Assembly (NCBI RefSeq): GCF_011947195.1
Contig: NZ_JAATVY010000012.1
Span: 1-64,000 of the forward strand
DNA length: 64,000 nucleotides
Direction: 5' to 3'
Source: Planosporangium thailandense
GTDB taxonomy: Bacteria > Actinomycetota > Actinomycetes > Mycobacteriales > Micromonosporaceae
The notes under the pieces are model-generated. The model searched no databases and was not told the DNA's origin. It saw only the letters and a list, made by a program, of their open reading frames with translations. Positions 36,430 through 44,974 of this stretch are shown in pieces. Numbering within the stretch: position 1 is the stretch's first letter; each line of letters starts with the position of its first letter. A program made the translations under genes and the position numbers.

Positions 36430-37590
36430 ATGGCGGATCCACAGTTCGACGTCTACCGACTGCCGGAGGAGCACGAGGCGATCCGGGAGGCGGTGCGCGC
36501 GGTCTGTGAGGGCAAGGTGGCCCCCAACGCCGCCGCGGCCGACGAGACCGGCGAGTTCCCGCAGGCGTCTTTCGACGCGCTGCGGGCGGCCGACTTCCAC
36601 GCGCCCCACATCCCGGTCGAGTACGGCGGGGCCGGCGCGGACGCGCTCGCGACCGCGATCGTCATCGAGGAGGTGGCGCGGGTGTGCGCCTCGTCCTCGC
36701 TGATCCCGGCGGTCAACAAGCTCGGCACCATGCCGCTGCTGCTGGCGGCCTCCGAGGAGCTCAAGCGCCAGTATCTGCCGGCGGTGGCCAGCGGTGACGG
36801 CATGTTCTCGTACTGTCTGTCCGAGCCGGACGCCGGCAGCGACGCCGCGTCCATGAAGACCCGCGCCGAGCGCGACGGCGACCACTACGTGCTCAACGGC
36901 GCGAAGCGCTGGATCACCAACGCCGGGGTCTCCGAGTTCTACACGGTCTTCGCGGTGACCGAGCCGGCCGCCCGCGCCCGGGGCATCTCCGCCTTCGTGG
37001 TCGAGAAGTCCGACCCGGGCGTGAGCTTCGGCGCTCCCGAGAAGAAGCTCGGGATCAAGGGCTCGCCCACCCGCGAGGTGTACTTCGACAACGTCCGGAT
37101 CCCGGCGTCCCGCATGATCGGCGAGCCCGGCACCGGCTTCACCACCGCGATGCGCACCCTCGACCACACCCGGGTGACGATCGCCGCGCAGGCCGTCGGC
37201 ATCGCGCAGGGCGCGCTCGACTTCGCCAAGGAGTACATCCAGGAGCGCAAGCAGTTCGGCAAGGCCATCGCGGAGTTCCAGGGCCTCCAGTTCATGCTCG
37301 CCGACATGGGCATGAAGGTGGAGGCGGCACGGCAGCTCACCTACGCCGCGGCGGGCAAGTCCGAGCGGGGCGACGCGGACCTGACGTTCTTCGGGGCGGC
37401 CGCCAAGTGCTTCGCCTCCGACGCCGCCATGGAGATCACCACGGACGCGGTCCAGCTGCTCGGCGGGTACGGCTACACCAAGGACTTCCCGGTCGAGCGC
37501 ATGATGCGCGACGCCAAGATCACGCAGATCTACGAGGGTACGAACCAGGTGCAGCGCATCGTCATGGCGCGCCAGCTCCTCAAGGGCTAG
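36430..37590 (+). CDS. Acyl-CoA dehydrogenase (FadE25-like)
   Basis: A 386-residue FAD enzyme that introduces the alpha-beta double bond into acyl-CoA. Motifs are YCLSEPDAGSDAASM, KRWITNAG, RKQFGKAIAEFQ, QLLGGYGYTKDFPVERMMRDA, and the catalytic base Glu 369 in QIYEGTNQ. The ATG at 36430 follows CGGGAGGG. In mycobacteria FadE25 lies near purE-purK, as here, which supports orthology, but substrate chain length cannot be read from sequence. Confidence 0.93.
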   Translation: MADPQFDVYRLPEEHEAIREAVRAVCEGKVAPNAAAADETGEFPQASFDALRAADFHAPHIPVEYGGAGADALATAIVIEEVARVCASSSLIPAVNKLGTMPLLLAASEELKRQYLPAVASGDGMFSYCLSEPDAGSDAASMKTRAERDGDHYVLNGAKRWITNAGVSEFYTVFAVTEPAARARGISAFVVEKSDPGVSFGAPEKKLGIKGSPTREVYFDNVRIPASRMIGEPGTGFTTAMRTLDHTRVTIAAQAVGIAQGALDFAKEYIQERKQFGKAIAEFQGLQFMLADMGMKVEAARQLTYAAAGKSERGDADLTFFGAAAKCFASDAAMEITTDAVQLLGGYGYTKDFPVERMMRDAKITQIYEGTNQVQRIVMARQLLKG

Positions 37591-37689
37591 TACGGCCGCC
37601 GCCCGGCTACCGTGGAAGGTGCACGGGGCCGGGCGGCATCCACGGCGCGGGGACCGCACCGGTCGAGCAGATCTCGCGCGGCGGGCACA

Positions 37690-38433
37690 GTGCGAAGCGA
37701 GGACGTACTCCGGGCCATGGCCACCCCGCTGGGTGGCGCGGCGTACCCGGCCGGCCCCTACCGATTCCGGCGGCGGGAGTACCTCAACATCACCTACCGC
37801 ACCGACCTCGACGCCATGAGTGCCGTGGTCCCCGAGCCGCTCGAGGTGGCCGACCCGCTGGTGCGGTTCGAGGCCATCAGGATGCCCGACGCCTCCGGGC
37901 TGGGTGACTACACCGAGTCAGGCCAGGTCCTGCGGGTGACGTACGAGGGCGGGCCGGCCGACTACATCCACAGCATGTACCTCGACAACGGTCCGGCGAT
38001 CGCCGTCGGGCGCGAGGGCAGCGCGTACCCGAAGAAGCTCGGCTGTCCCCGCCTGTTCGTCGACTCCGACACCCTCGTCGGCACGCTGGACTACGGCAGC
38101 CTGCGGGTGGCGACGGCGACCATGGGGTACAAGCACGAGGTCATGGACGCCGAGGAGGCGCGGGCCGAACTGGCCATGCCGACCTACATGCTCAAGCTGA
38201 TGCCCGGCTACGACGGCCGCCCGCGCATCGCCGAGCTCATCCGTACCCGGATGACCGACCTCACCATCCACGGCGCGTGGACCGGCCCGGCCCGCCTGCA
38301 GCTGTTCGAGCACGCGATGGCGCCGCTCGCCGACCTGCCGGTACGGCAGGTGGTCGGCGCCAGCCACATCCTGACCGATCTCACGCTGCCGCCGGCCGAG
38401 CTGGTCCACGACTACCTGGCGGCCTCCGGATGA
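37690..38433 (+). CDS. Acetoacetate decarboxylase-like protein
   Basis: A 247-residue member of the acetoacetate decarboxylase family. With the GTG at 37690 as start, the Lys pair in GSAYPKKLG falls at residues 115-116, the same numbers as the Schiff-base pair of the clostridial enzyme. NITYRTDLDAMSAVVPEPLE and the C-terminal SHILTDLTLP are family patterns. The predicted reaction is acetoacetate to acetone and CO2, or a related keto-acid step. Its TGA overlaps the ATG of the next gene, an SDR. Confidence 0.85.
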   Translation: MRSEDVLRAMATPLGGAAYPAGPYRFRRREYLNITYRTDLDAMSAVVPEPLEVADPLVRFEAIRMPDASGLGDYTESGQVLRVTYEGGPADYIHSMYLDNGPAIAVGREGSAYPKKLGCPRLFVDSDTLVGTLDYGSLRVATATMGYKHEVMDAEEARAELAMPTYMLKLMPGYDGRPRIAELIRTRMTDLTIHGAWTGPARLQLFEHAMAPLADLPVRQVVGASHILTDLTLPPAELVHDYLAASG

Positions 38434-39188
38434 ACACCGTGCAGGTCGACCTCACCGGACGTACCGCCCTCGTCACCGGGGCCGGCAGCGGCATCGGGCG
38501 CGCCACCGCCCTGCGCCTCGGCCGGTCCGGTGCCCGTGTGATCGCCCTGGACCTCAACGAGGAGCCGGTACGCGAGGTCGTCGCGGCGACCGGCGGGGAG
38601 GCGGTCGTGGCCGACCTGTCCGACCTCGACGCGCTGGACGCGCTCCACCTGCGGGCCGACATCGTCGTCAACTGCGCCGGCATCCAGCATGTGCGGCCCA
38701 TCGAGGAGGTCGAGCCGGAAAAGTTCTCCCTGATTTTGCGGATCATGCTCGAAGCGCCGTTCCGGATCATCCGTGGCTGCCTGCCCGGCATGTACGACAA
38801 GGGCTGGGGCCGCATCGTCAACATCTCCTCGGTGCACGGCCTGCGCGCCTCGGAGTTCAAGAGCGCGTACGTGGCCGCCAAGCACGGCCTCGAAGGCCTG
38901 TCCAAGGTCGCCGCGCTGGAGGGCGCCCCGCACGGCGTGACCTCCAACTGCGTCAACCCGGGGTACGTCCGCACACCCCTGGTGGACCAGCAGATCGCCG
39001 ACCAGGCCCGGGCGCACGGCGTCAGCGAGAGCGAGGTACTCGAGAAGGTCCTGCTGTCCTCGGCCGCGCTCAAGCGACTGGTCGAGCCCGACGAGGTGGC
39101 CGAGATGGTGCTGTTCCTGTGCAGCCCGCCCGCGGCGTCGATAACGGGCGCCTCGATGGTCATGGACGGCGGCTGGACCGCGCACTGA
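38430..39188 (+). CDS. Short-chain dehydrogenase, 3-hydroxybutyrate dehydrogenase type
   Basis: A 252-residue classical SDR: NAD fold TGAGSGIGRATALRL, NCAGI, catalytic ISSVHG with Ser and YVAAKHG with Tyr and Lys, and NCVNPGYVRTPLVDQQI, which together with the EVLLSSAALKRLVEP-like region fits D-3-hydroxybutyrate dehydrogenase. It is coupled by ATGA to the acetoacetate decarboxylase-like gene and lies upstream of an acetoacetyl-CoA synthetase-like gene, which supports a ketone-body role. Other hydroxyacid substrates remain possible. Confidence 0.85.
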   Translation: MNTVQVDLTGRTALVTGAGSGIGRATALRLGRSGARVIALDLNEEPVREVVAATGGEAVVADLSDLDALDALHLRADIVVNCAGIQHVRPIEEVEPEKFSLILRIMLEAPFRIIRGCLPGMYDKGWGRIVNISSVHGLRASEFKSAYVAAKHGLEGLSKVAALEGAPHGVTSNCVNPGYVRTPLVDQQIADQARAHGVSESEVLEKVLLSSAALKRLVEPDEVAEMVLFLCSPPAASITGASMVMDGGWTAH

Positions 39189-39237
39189 ACCCGGGGAGCC
39201 GGGGTGTGAGCTGGCCCGCACCGTACCTTTGAGTGCC

Positions 39238-39777
39238 ATGACCAGCAGCACCACCAGCACCGACCTGTCCGGCAAGCGCACCTCGTACTCCCGGGTCACG
39301 CTCAGCCGGATCATGACCGCCGTCGACGCGAACCTGTACGGGACCGTGCACGGCGGCGTGATCATGAAGTTCATGGACGACGTGGCCGGGGCCGTCGCCG
39401 CCCGGCACAGCGGCGGGACCGCGGTGACGGCCGCCATTGACGAGATCGTCTTCCTGGAACCGGTACGGATCGGCGACCTGGTGCACGCGCACGCCCAGGT
39501 CAACTGGACGGGCCGGGCCTCGATGGAGGTCGGGGTGCGGCTGGTCGCCGAGCGGTGGGACCGGGTGGAGGAGGAGCCGGTCGACGTCGGTACGGCGTAC
39601 CTCGTCTTCGTGGCGATCGACGCCGACGGCAAGCCCCGCGAGGTCCGGCCGGTCGTACCCGAGACCGCCGAGGACGAGCGCCGCTGGCGCGAGGCGGAGA
39701 TCCGCCGGGCACACCGGTTGGCCCGCCGGCAGGCGATCCAGGAGTCCCGGGAGGCGGCCGGCCCACCACAGATCTGA
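39238..39777 (+). CDS. Hotdog-fold acyl-CoA thioesterase
   Basis: A 179-residue protein of the BFIT/YciA-type thioesterase family. YGTVHGGVIMKFMDDVAGAVAARHS is the hotdog helix with the expected Asp, and VTAAIDEIVFLEPVRIGDLVHAHAQV is the following strand set. It would hydrolyse acyl-CoA to free acid and CoA. It sits between the SDR and the acyl-CoA synthetase genes. The ATG at 39238 is preferred over an in-frame TTG nine bases before it. Confidence 0.88.
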   Translation: MTSSTTSTDLSGKRTSYSRVTLSRIMTAVDANLYGTVHGGVIMKFMDDVAGAVAARHSGGTAVTAAIDEIVFLEPVRIGDLVHAHAQVNWTGRASMEVGVRLVAERWDRVEEEPVDVGTAYLVFVAIDADGKPREVRPVVPETAEDERRWREAEIRRAHRLARRQAIQESREAAGPPQI

Positions 39778-39837
39778 CGCCTGTATGTGTCGCGGACCCA
39801 TTCAGCGCAGGCAGACATGCGTGCGAGGATGGCGGCT

Positions 39838-41796
39838 ATGACAGGCGAGGTGCTGTGGACGCCCCCCGGCGACATACGTGACCACTCGCGGATCGGCGCC
39901 TATCTGAGGTGGCTGTCCGCCGAGTACGGCCGTGACTTCACCGACTACGCCGAGCTGTGGCAGTGGTCGGTCGACGACGTGCCCGCCTTCTGGCGCTCGA
40001 TCTGGGACTACTTCGACGTGGTGGCCGCCGTCGCGCCCACCGACACGCTGCCCGACGCGCGCATGCCCGGCGCGCGGTGGTTCCCGGGCGCCCGGCTCAA
40101 CTACGCCGAGAACGTGCTGCGGATGCCCGGCATCGGCGACGACGAGCCGGCCGTCATCGCGTACTCGCAGACCCGCGCGCCGGTCACCCTCACCGCGGCG
40201 GGGCTGCGCGACGAGGTCCGCCGGGTCCGGGCCGGCCTGCGGCGGCTCGGTGTCGCCAAGGGCGACCGGGTCGCGGCGTACGCGCCCAACATCCCCGAGA
40301 CCTACGTGCTGATGCTGGCCACCGCCAGCCTCGGCGCGGTCTTCTCCAGCTGTGCGCCGGAGTTCGGCACCCGCAGCGTGGTCGACCGGTGGCAGCAGAT
40401 CGCGCCGAAGGTGCTGGTCGCCGTCGACGGCTACCGTTACGGCGCCAAGGCGATCGACCGTACCGGGGAGGTGGCGGCCATCCGCGAGGCGCTGCCGTCG
40501 CTGGAACACACCGTGACGCTGTCCTACCTGGACGGTGACGGCCCGGACGGCTGGGCGGAGCTGGCCGCGCCCACCGACGAGCCGCTGAGCTTCGAGCCGG
40601 TGCCCTTCGATCATCCGCTGTACGTGCTGTACTCCTCGGGCACGACGGGGCTGCCGAAGCCGATCGTGCACGGCCATGGCGGGATCCTGCTCGAGCACCT
40701 CAAGATGCTCGCGCTGCACCACGACCTGGGCCCGGGCGACCGGTTCTTCTGGTTCTCCACGACCGGCTGGATGATGTGGAACTACATGGCCTCCGGCCCG
40801 GCGGTGGGCGCGGCGATCGTGCTGTTCGACGGCAACCCGGGCGCGCCCGACCTGGGGGAGCTGTGGCGCGTGGCCGAGGCCTCCGGAATGACGTACTTCG
40901 GCACCTCCGCGCCGTTCCTGCTGTCGTGTCGCAAGGCCGGCATCGTGCCGCGCGAGATCGCCGACCTGTCGAAGCTGCGCGGGGTCGGTTCGACCGGCGC
41001 GCCGCTGCCGCCCGAGGGCTTCCGCTGGGTGTACGAGGCGGTCGGCAAGGACCTGCTGCTGGCGTCGGCGTCCGGCGGCACGGACGTGTGCACCGCGTTC
41101 GTCGGCGGGGTGCCGCTGCTGCCGGTGTACGCCGGGGAGATCTCCTGCCGGGCCCTGGGCGCCCGGGTCGAGGCGTTCTCCGCCGAGGGCAAGCCGGTCA
41201 TCGGTGAGCTCGGTGAGCTGGTCATCACCGCGCCGCTGCCGAGCATGCCGGTCGGGTTCTGGGGCGACGCCGACGGCAGCCGGTACCGCGAGGCCTACTT
41301 CGACGTCTACCCGGGGGTGTGGCGGCACGGTGACTGGATCACCATCAGCGAGCGCGGCTCCTGCGTGATCACCGGCCGGTCGGACGCCACGCTGAACCGG
41401 GGCGGCGTACGCCTGGGCACCGCCGAGTTCTACTCGGTGGTGGAGGGGCTCGACGAGGTCGTCGACTCCGTCGTGGTGCACCTGGAGGACGCCGACGGCG
41501 GCGCCGGTGAGCTGCTGTTGTTCGTGGTGCTCGACGAGGGGCTCGAGCTGGACGGGGCGCTACGCGCGAAGGTCGCCCGGGAGCTGCGGAGCGCGCTGTC
41601 GCCGCGGCACGTGCCCGACGAGATCTACCAGGTACGCGCGGTGCCCCGCACGCTGTCGGGCAAGAAGCTCGAGGTGCCGGTCAAGCGGATCCTCACCGGT
41701 ACGCCGGTGGAGTCGGCGGCGGCGAAGGGCGCGCTGGCCAACCCGGAGTCGCTGACCGCGTTCGAGGACCTCGCCGCGCGCCGCACCTCCCCATGA
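39838..41796 (+). CDS. Acetoacetyl-CoA synthetase
   Basis: A 652-residue ANL-superfamily ligase. Its length and N-terminus (the RDFTDYAELWQWSVDDVPAFW region) match acetoacetate-CoA ligases rather than acetyl-CoA synthetase. The P-loop is YSSGTTGLPKPIVHGHGG, followed by STTGWMMWNYM, YGTSAPF-like FGTSAPFLLSC, and the C-terminal hinge and catalytic Lys region RTLSGKKLEVPVKRIL. It activates acetoacetate (or 3-hydroxybutyrate) with ATP and CoA. Its TGA lies inside the left arm of the 41792-41845 hairpin. Confidence 0.92.
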   Translation: MTGEVLWTPPGDIRDHSRIGAYLRWLSAEYGRDFTDYAELWQWSVDDVPAFWRSIWDYFDVVAAVAPTDTLPDARMPGARWFPGARLNYAENVLRMPGIGDDEPAVIAYSQTRAPVTLTAAGLRDEVRRVRAGLRRLGVAKGDRVAAYAPNIPETYVLMLATASLGAVFSSCAPEFGTRSVVDRWQQIAPKVLVAVDGYRYGAKAIDRTGEVAAIREALPSLEHTVTLSYLDGDGPDGWAELAAPTDEPLSFEPVPFDHPLYVLYSSGTTGLPKPIVHGHGGILLEHLKMLALHHDLGPGDRFFWFSTTGWMMWNYMASGPAVGAAIVLFDGNPGAPDLGELWRVAEASGMTYFGTSAPFLLSCRKAGIVPREIADLSKLRGVGSTGAPLPPEGFRWVYEAVGKDLLLASASGGTDVCTAFVGGVPLLPVYAGEISCRALGARVEAFSAEGKPVIGELGELVITAPLPSMPVGFWGDADGSRYREAYFDVYPGVWRHGDWITISERGSCVITGRSDATLNRGGVRLGTAEFYSVVEGLDEVVDSVVVHLEDADGGAGELLLFVVLDEGLELDGALRAKVARELRSALSPRHVPDEIYQVRAVPRTLSGKKLEVPVKRILTGTPVESAAAKGALANPESLTAFEDLAARRTSP

Positions 41797-41845
41797 TCGC
41801 GGAAACTTCTCCGTGCTCTGACGCGGAGAAGTTTCCGCGATCATG
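41792..41845. terminator. Perfect 22-bp-arm hairpin containing both convergent stop codons
   Basis: Arms 41792-41813 and 41824-41845 are perfect reverse complements with a 10-base loop. Each arm ends in CATGATCGCGG, so TGA stops are read on both strands: the rightward stop of the acyl-CoA ligase (41794-41796) and the leftward stop of the TIGR03089 gene (41841-41843). It is a probable bidirectional terminator. Confidence 0.9.
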
Positions 41846-42593
41846 AGAGGACTCGGGTGATGCGCTCGGCCTCGATCCGGCGACCTACGGCCGCCGGATC
41901 GAGGCCGGCGCACAGCACGATCGACGCGCCGGCCGCGAGCGGGGTCAACAGCCACTTCAACGGGTGGACCGCTTCGGCGGCGTCGACGAGTACCCGGTCG
42001 GTCGGGCCCAGGCGGTGCATCGCGGCCGACTCCCGGGCCACCCGGCACAGCTCCTCGTGCGTGGTGCCCTCGGCGGTGGCCGGATCCGTGCCCCGGACCG
42101 GGGCGTACGGGCGGAAGTGGTCGCCGTGTCCGCGCACCTCGGCGGCGTAGTCGACGAAGCCTGCCGGAACATCGCGCATCGGCAGCGCTATGGGGGCGAG
42201 GCCCAGGACGAACCGGTCACCGGCGTCGGGCGCCCGGCCGACCAGATCGGCGGCGACGAAGGCCACCTCGGCCGGGCCGGTGACCGTACCCAGCGCCGGG
42301 GCGGTGTAGGCGACCGAGAGCCCCGCCGACCACGCGCCGAGCAGGACGGCGGCCGTCTGCCAGTGCGGTGGGAGCAGGATCGCCGCGACATCGCCGGGCC
42401 CGAGGCCGCAGCCGTCGACGAGGAGGTTCGCCGTCTTGGCGACCCAGTTGTCGAGCGTCGTACCGGAAAGCTCGGTCCGCTCGCCGGTCGCGTCGTCGTA
42501 GAAGGTCAGCAGCGGGCGCGTGGGGTCGACCGCGACCGCAGCATGAAATATGTCAATTAAGGTACCAAAACCGCCTTCAGAAGATATAACCAC
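41841..42593 (-). CDS. TIGR03089-family protein
   Basis: A 250-residue truncated ANL-like protein found only in actinobacteria: DPTRPLLTFYDDATGERTELSGTTLDNWVAKTANLL is the family start and LLPPHWQTAAVLLGAWSAG follows. It lacks the adenylation P-loop and the C-terminal lid, so it is unlikely to be an active ligase. The GTG at 42593 has GGAG six bases before it; a TTG at 42605 is possible. The first 25 codons are strikingly A+T-rich for this genome. Rv3268 is the probable M. tuberculosis counterpart. Confidence 0.8.
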   Translation of the reverse strand: MVISSEGGFGTLIDIFHAAVAVDPTRPLLTFYDDATGERTELSGTTLDNWVAKTANLLVDGCGLGPGDVAAILLPPHWQTAAVLLGAWSAGLSVAYTAPALGTVTGPAEVAFVAADLVGRAPDAGDRFVLGLAPIALPMRDVPAGFVDYAAEVRGHGDHFRPYAPVRGTDPATAEGTTHEELCRVARESAAMHRLGPTDRVLVDAAEAVHPLKWLLTPLAAGASIVLCAGLDPAAVGRRIEAERITRVLS

Positions 42594-42635
42594 AAGGTAC
42601 TCCAAATCGGACGAGTGGCGGTAGGCGTGAGTGAC

Positions 42636-44780
42636 ATGGCGACACGGTCACGGCGACGATACCGGCTGATCTCAGCGGGGGTTGTCGCTGTCGCGGCGGT
42701 TCCATTGATGCTGGCCGGCGTCGGGAACGCCGAGCGGTCGCCGATGTCGGTGCGGCTGGCCGGGCGGACCGCCGGCGAACCGTCCGACAGCCCGCCCAGG
42801 CCCGCCGGCAGTCCGGTCACGCCCGCCGGCAGTCCGGTCACGCCCGCCCCGTCGCACACCGCGACGCCCGACGCGGCGACAGCGACCGCTGCCACCCCCA
42901 CGGCGGCCGGGATCGCTCCCGGAGTCGTCCGGCTGCGGCTCGGCCGCTTCGACGCGCCGGCCACGGACGCGGTCGCCCGCATCGGCGTACCCGACGGAGT
43001 GCCCGTGACGCCGGGGTTCGCGGTCCGCAACGGCGCCCGGTCGCTCAGCCTCACCCGCGAGGGCGTGGCGCCGTTCCGCGCCGTAGGCGTGACCTGGACG
43101 GGCCCGGCGGCCGGGGTGAGCGTCGCGGTGCGCAGCCGCACCGGCGGGCAGGAGTGGGGTACCTGGCACACCGCCGAGCCCACCGGCGGGTTCGACGGCG
43201 CCGGGCCGGGGGTACGGCAGGGCGCGCAACTGATCTGGCTGGGCAGCGGTGACGCCGTCGACGTGATCGTCACCGCTACCGGCGCCGCGATCCCCGACGA
43301 CGTGACCGTCGACCTGATCGATCCCCGCGAGGCACCCGGCGACGCGGTAACGGTTCCACCCGTGACCAGCACCGCGGTGGACGCCACCCGGGTCGCGCGC
43401 CCGCCGATCCACAGCCGCGCCGAGTGGGGCGCCGACGAACTGTTGATGACCTGGCCGCCGCAGTACGCGCGTACCGTCCAGGCGCTGTCCTGGCATGAGG
43501 AGGCGATCGGCGGCGACTACGCCGAGACCGACGTACCGCGGATCCTGCGGGCGCTCTTCTACTACGACGCGGTGAGCCGCGGCTGGGGTGACCTGGGCGA
43601 CAACGTGCTGGTCGACCGGTTCGGCCGGCTGTGGGAGGGCCGCTACGGCGGGCTGTCCCGGCCGGTCGTCGGCGCGCACACGCCCGCCCGCAACGTCGGT
43701 ACCGCCGGGATCGGGATGCTGGGCGGGGCCGACTCCCGCGCGGGTACGGCGGCGATCGAGGCCGCTGCCCACTACGTCGCCTGGAAGCTGTCCATCGGTC
43801 CCGCCGTCGATCCGCGCGGCCACACCACCCTGTCGGGCACCGCGACCGGGCTCGACTCCCGGCCGGCGCAGCCGACGCTGGCCGCCTCGAAGTCGACAAA
43901 GGCCAAGCCGGCGATCGGCAGCGCGGTGACCGTCCCGCGGGTCTTCAGCGCCGACGCCAGGGTCGCGTCGGGCGTGCTGCAGGCGTTGCGCGAACGCGCG
44001 TACGTGATGATGGGCGCCTGGGCGAAGCCGCAGACGATGCGCCGCACGCTGGCGGTGTGGAGCCCGACCGGTGCGACCCTGACCGAGCTGGGCGACGCGA
44101 CGCCGACGTGGACGGGCCAGCCGGGTGACGTTCCGGTGGTGGCCGACTACGACGGGGACGGTCAGCTCGACGTCGCGACCTGGACGCCGTCGAGCGGCGT
44201 GTGGAGGATCCGGAACTCCGCTGCCGGTACCACGGAGACGTTCGTGCTCGGCGGGCCCGATGACATTCCGGTGCCGGCGGACTACGACGGTGACGGCCGG
44301 GCCGATCCGGCCACGTTCACGCCGTCGACCGCGACGTGGCACGTCCGGGGCGCCGCCGACGTGGTGTACGGCAAGCCGGGTGACCAGCCGGTACCCGCCG
44401 ACTACACCGGTGACGGACGGGCGGATCTGGCCGTGTACCGGGCGAAGGCCGGCCGGTGGGAGATCCGGGGCGTGGGCAAGGTCTACCTCGGATCGGCGTG
44501 GCACATCCCGGTGCCGGCCGACTACAACGGCGACGGGAAGGCCGAGCCGGCAACGTTCTCGCCGAAGTCCGGGCTGTGGTACTTCCGGGGCAGGGAGCCG
44601 GTGCGCTTCGGCAAGCCCGGCGACGTGCCGGTACCCGCGCAGTACGACGGTGACGGCAAGGCCGACCTGGCGGTCTGGCGGCCGCCGGCGCATCACGCGA
44701 AGACCGGCACCTGGCTGATCCGTGGGGCGGGGAGCTATCCGATCGGTACGTTAGGTGACATGCCGACGCCTGTCGGGTAA
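42636..44780 (+). CDS. Secreted PGRP/amidase_2-like protein with FG-GAP propeller
   Basis: About 714 residues. A signal sequence (RRRYRLISAGVVAVAAVPLMLAG) and a Thr/Pro-rich linker precede a peptidoglycan-recognition-type domain with SRAEWGAD and AVSRGWGDLGDNVLVDRFGRLWEGRYGG. Zinc ligands look eroded: the usual HHT is replaced by LSWHEEA, and the terminal GHRD...CPG motif is missing. The last 230 residues are FG-GAP/VCBS repeats (six of the type PVPADYDGDGRADPATF), a Ca-binding beta-propeller. It probably binds the cell wall rather than cleaving it. An earlier GTG at 42615 is an alternative start. Confidence 0.8.
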   Translation: MATRSRRRYRLISAGVVAVAAVPLMLAGVGNAERSPMSVRLAGRTAGEPSDSPPRPAGSPVTPAGSPVTPAPSHTATPDAATATAATPTAAGIAPGVVRLRLGRFDAPATDAVARIGVPDGVPVTPGFAVRNGARSLSLTREGVAPFRAVGVTWTGPAAGVSVAVRSRTGGQEWGTWHTAEPTGGFDGAGPGVRQGAQLIWLGSGDAVDVIVTATGAAIPDDVTVDLIDPREAPGDAVTVPPVTSTAVDATRVARPPIHSRAEWGADELLMTWPPQYARTVQALSWHEEAIGGDYAETDVPRILRALFYYDAVSRGWGDLGDNVLVDRFGRLWEGRYGGLSRPVVGAHTPARNVGTAGIGMLGGADSRAGTAAIEAAAHYVAWKLSIGPAVDPRGHTTLSGTATGLDSRPAQPTLAASKSTKAKPAIGSAVTVPRVFSADARVASGVLQALRERAYVMMGAWAKPQTMRRTLAVWSPTGATLTELGDATPTWTGQPGDVPVVADYDGDGQLDVATWTPSSGVWRIRNSAAGTTETFVLGGPDDIPVPADYDGDGRADPATFTPSTATWHVRGAADVVYGKPGDQPVPADYTGDGRADLAVYRAKAGRWEIRGVGKVYLGSAWHIPVPADYNGDGKAEPATFSPKSGLWYFRGREPVRFGKPGDVPVPAQYDGDGKADLAVWRPPAHHAKTGTWLIRGAGSYPIGTLGDMPTPVG

Positions 44781-44974
44781 CCGTTTCGTCGATTCCGGGA
44801 CGGGTACGCGTTCTGGGCATCGGGTGGTAGGCCAGCAGCAGTAGGCTGGCGAACAGACGCCGAACCACGCGCAACCGCGCGGCGCCGGCCGGATTCGCTC
44901 CGCGTTTCGCGGTGGAGAATCAACCGGCCGGGGTCGAGTGGGTGCGCACCGCAACGACCGCGAGGAGCTGCCAC

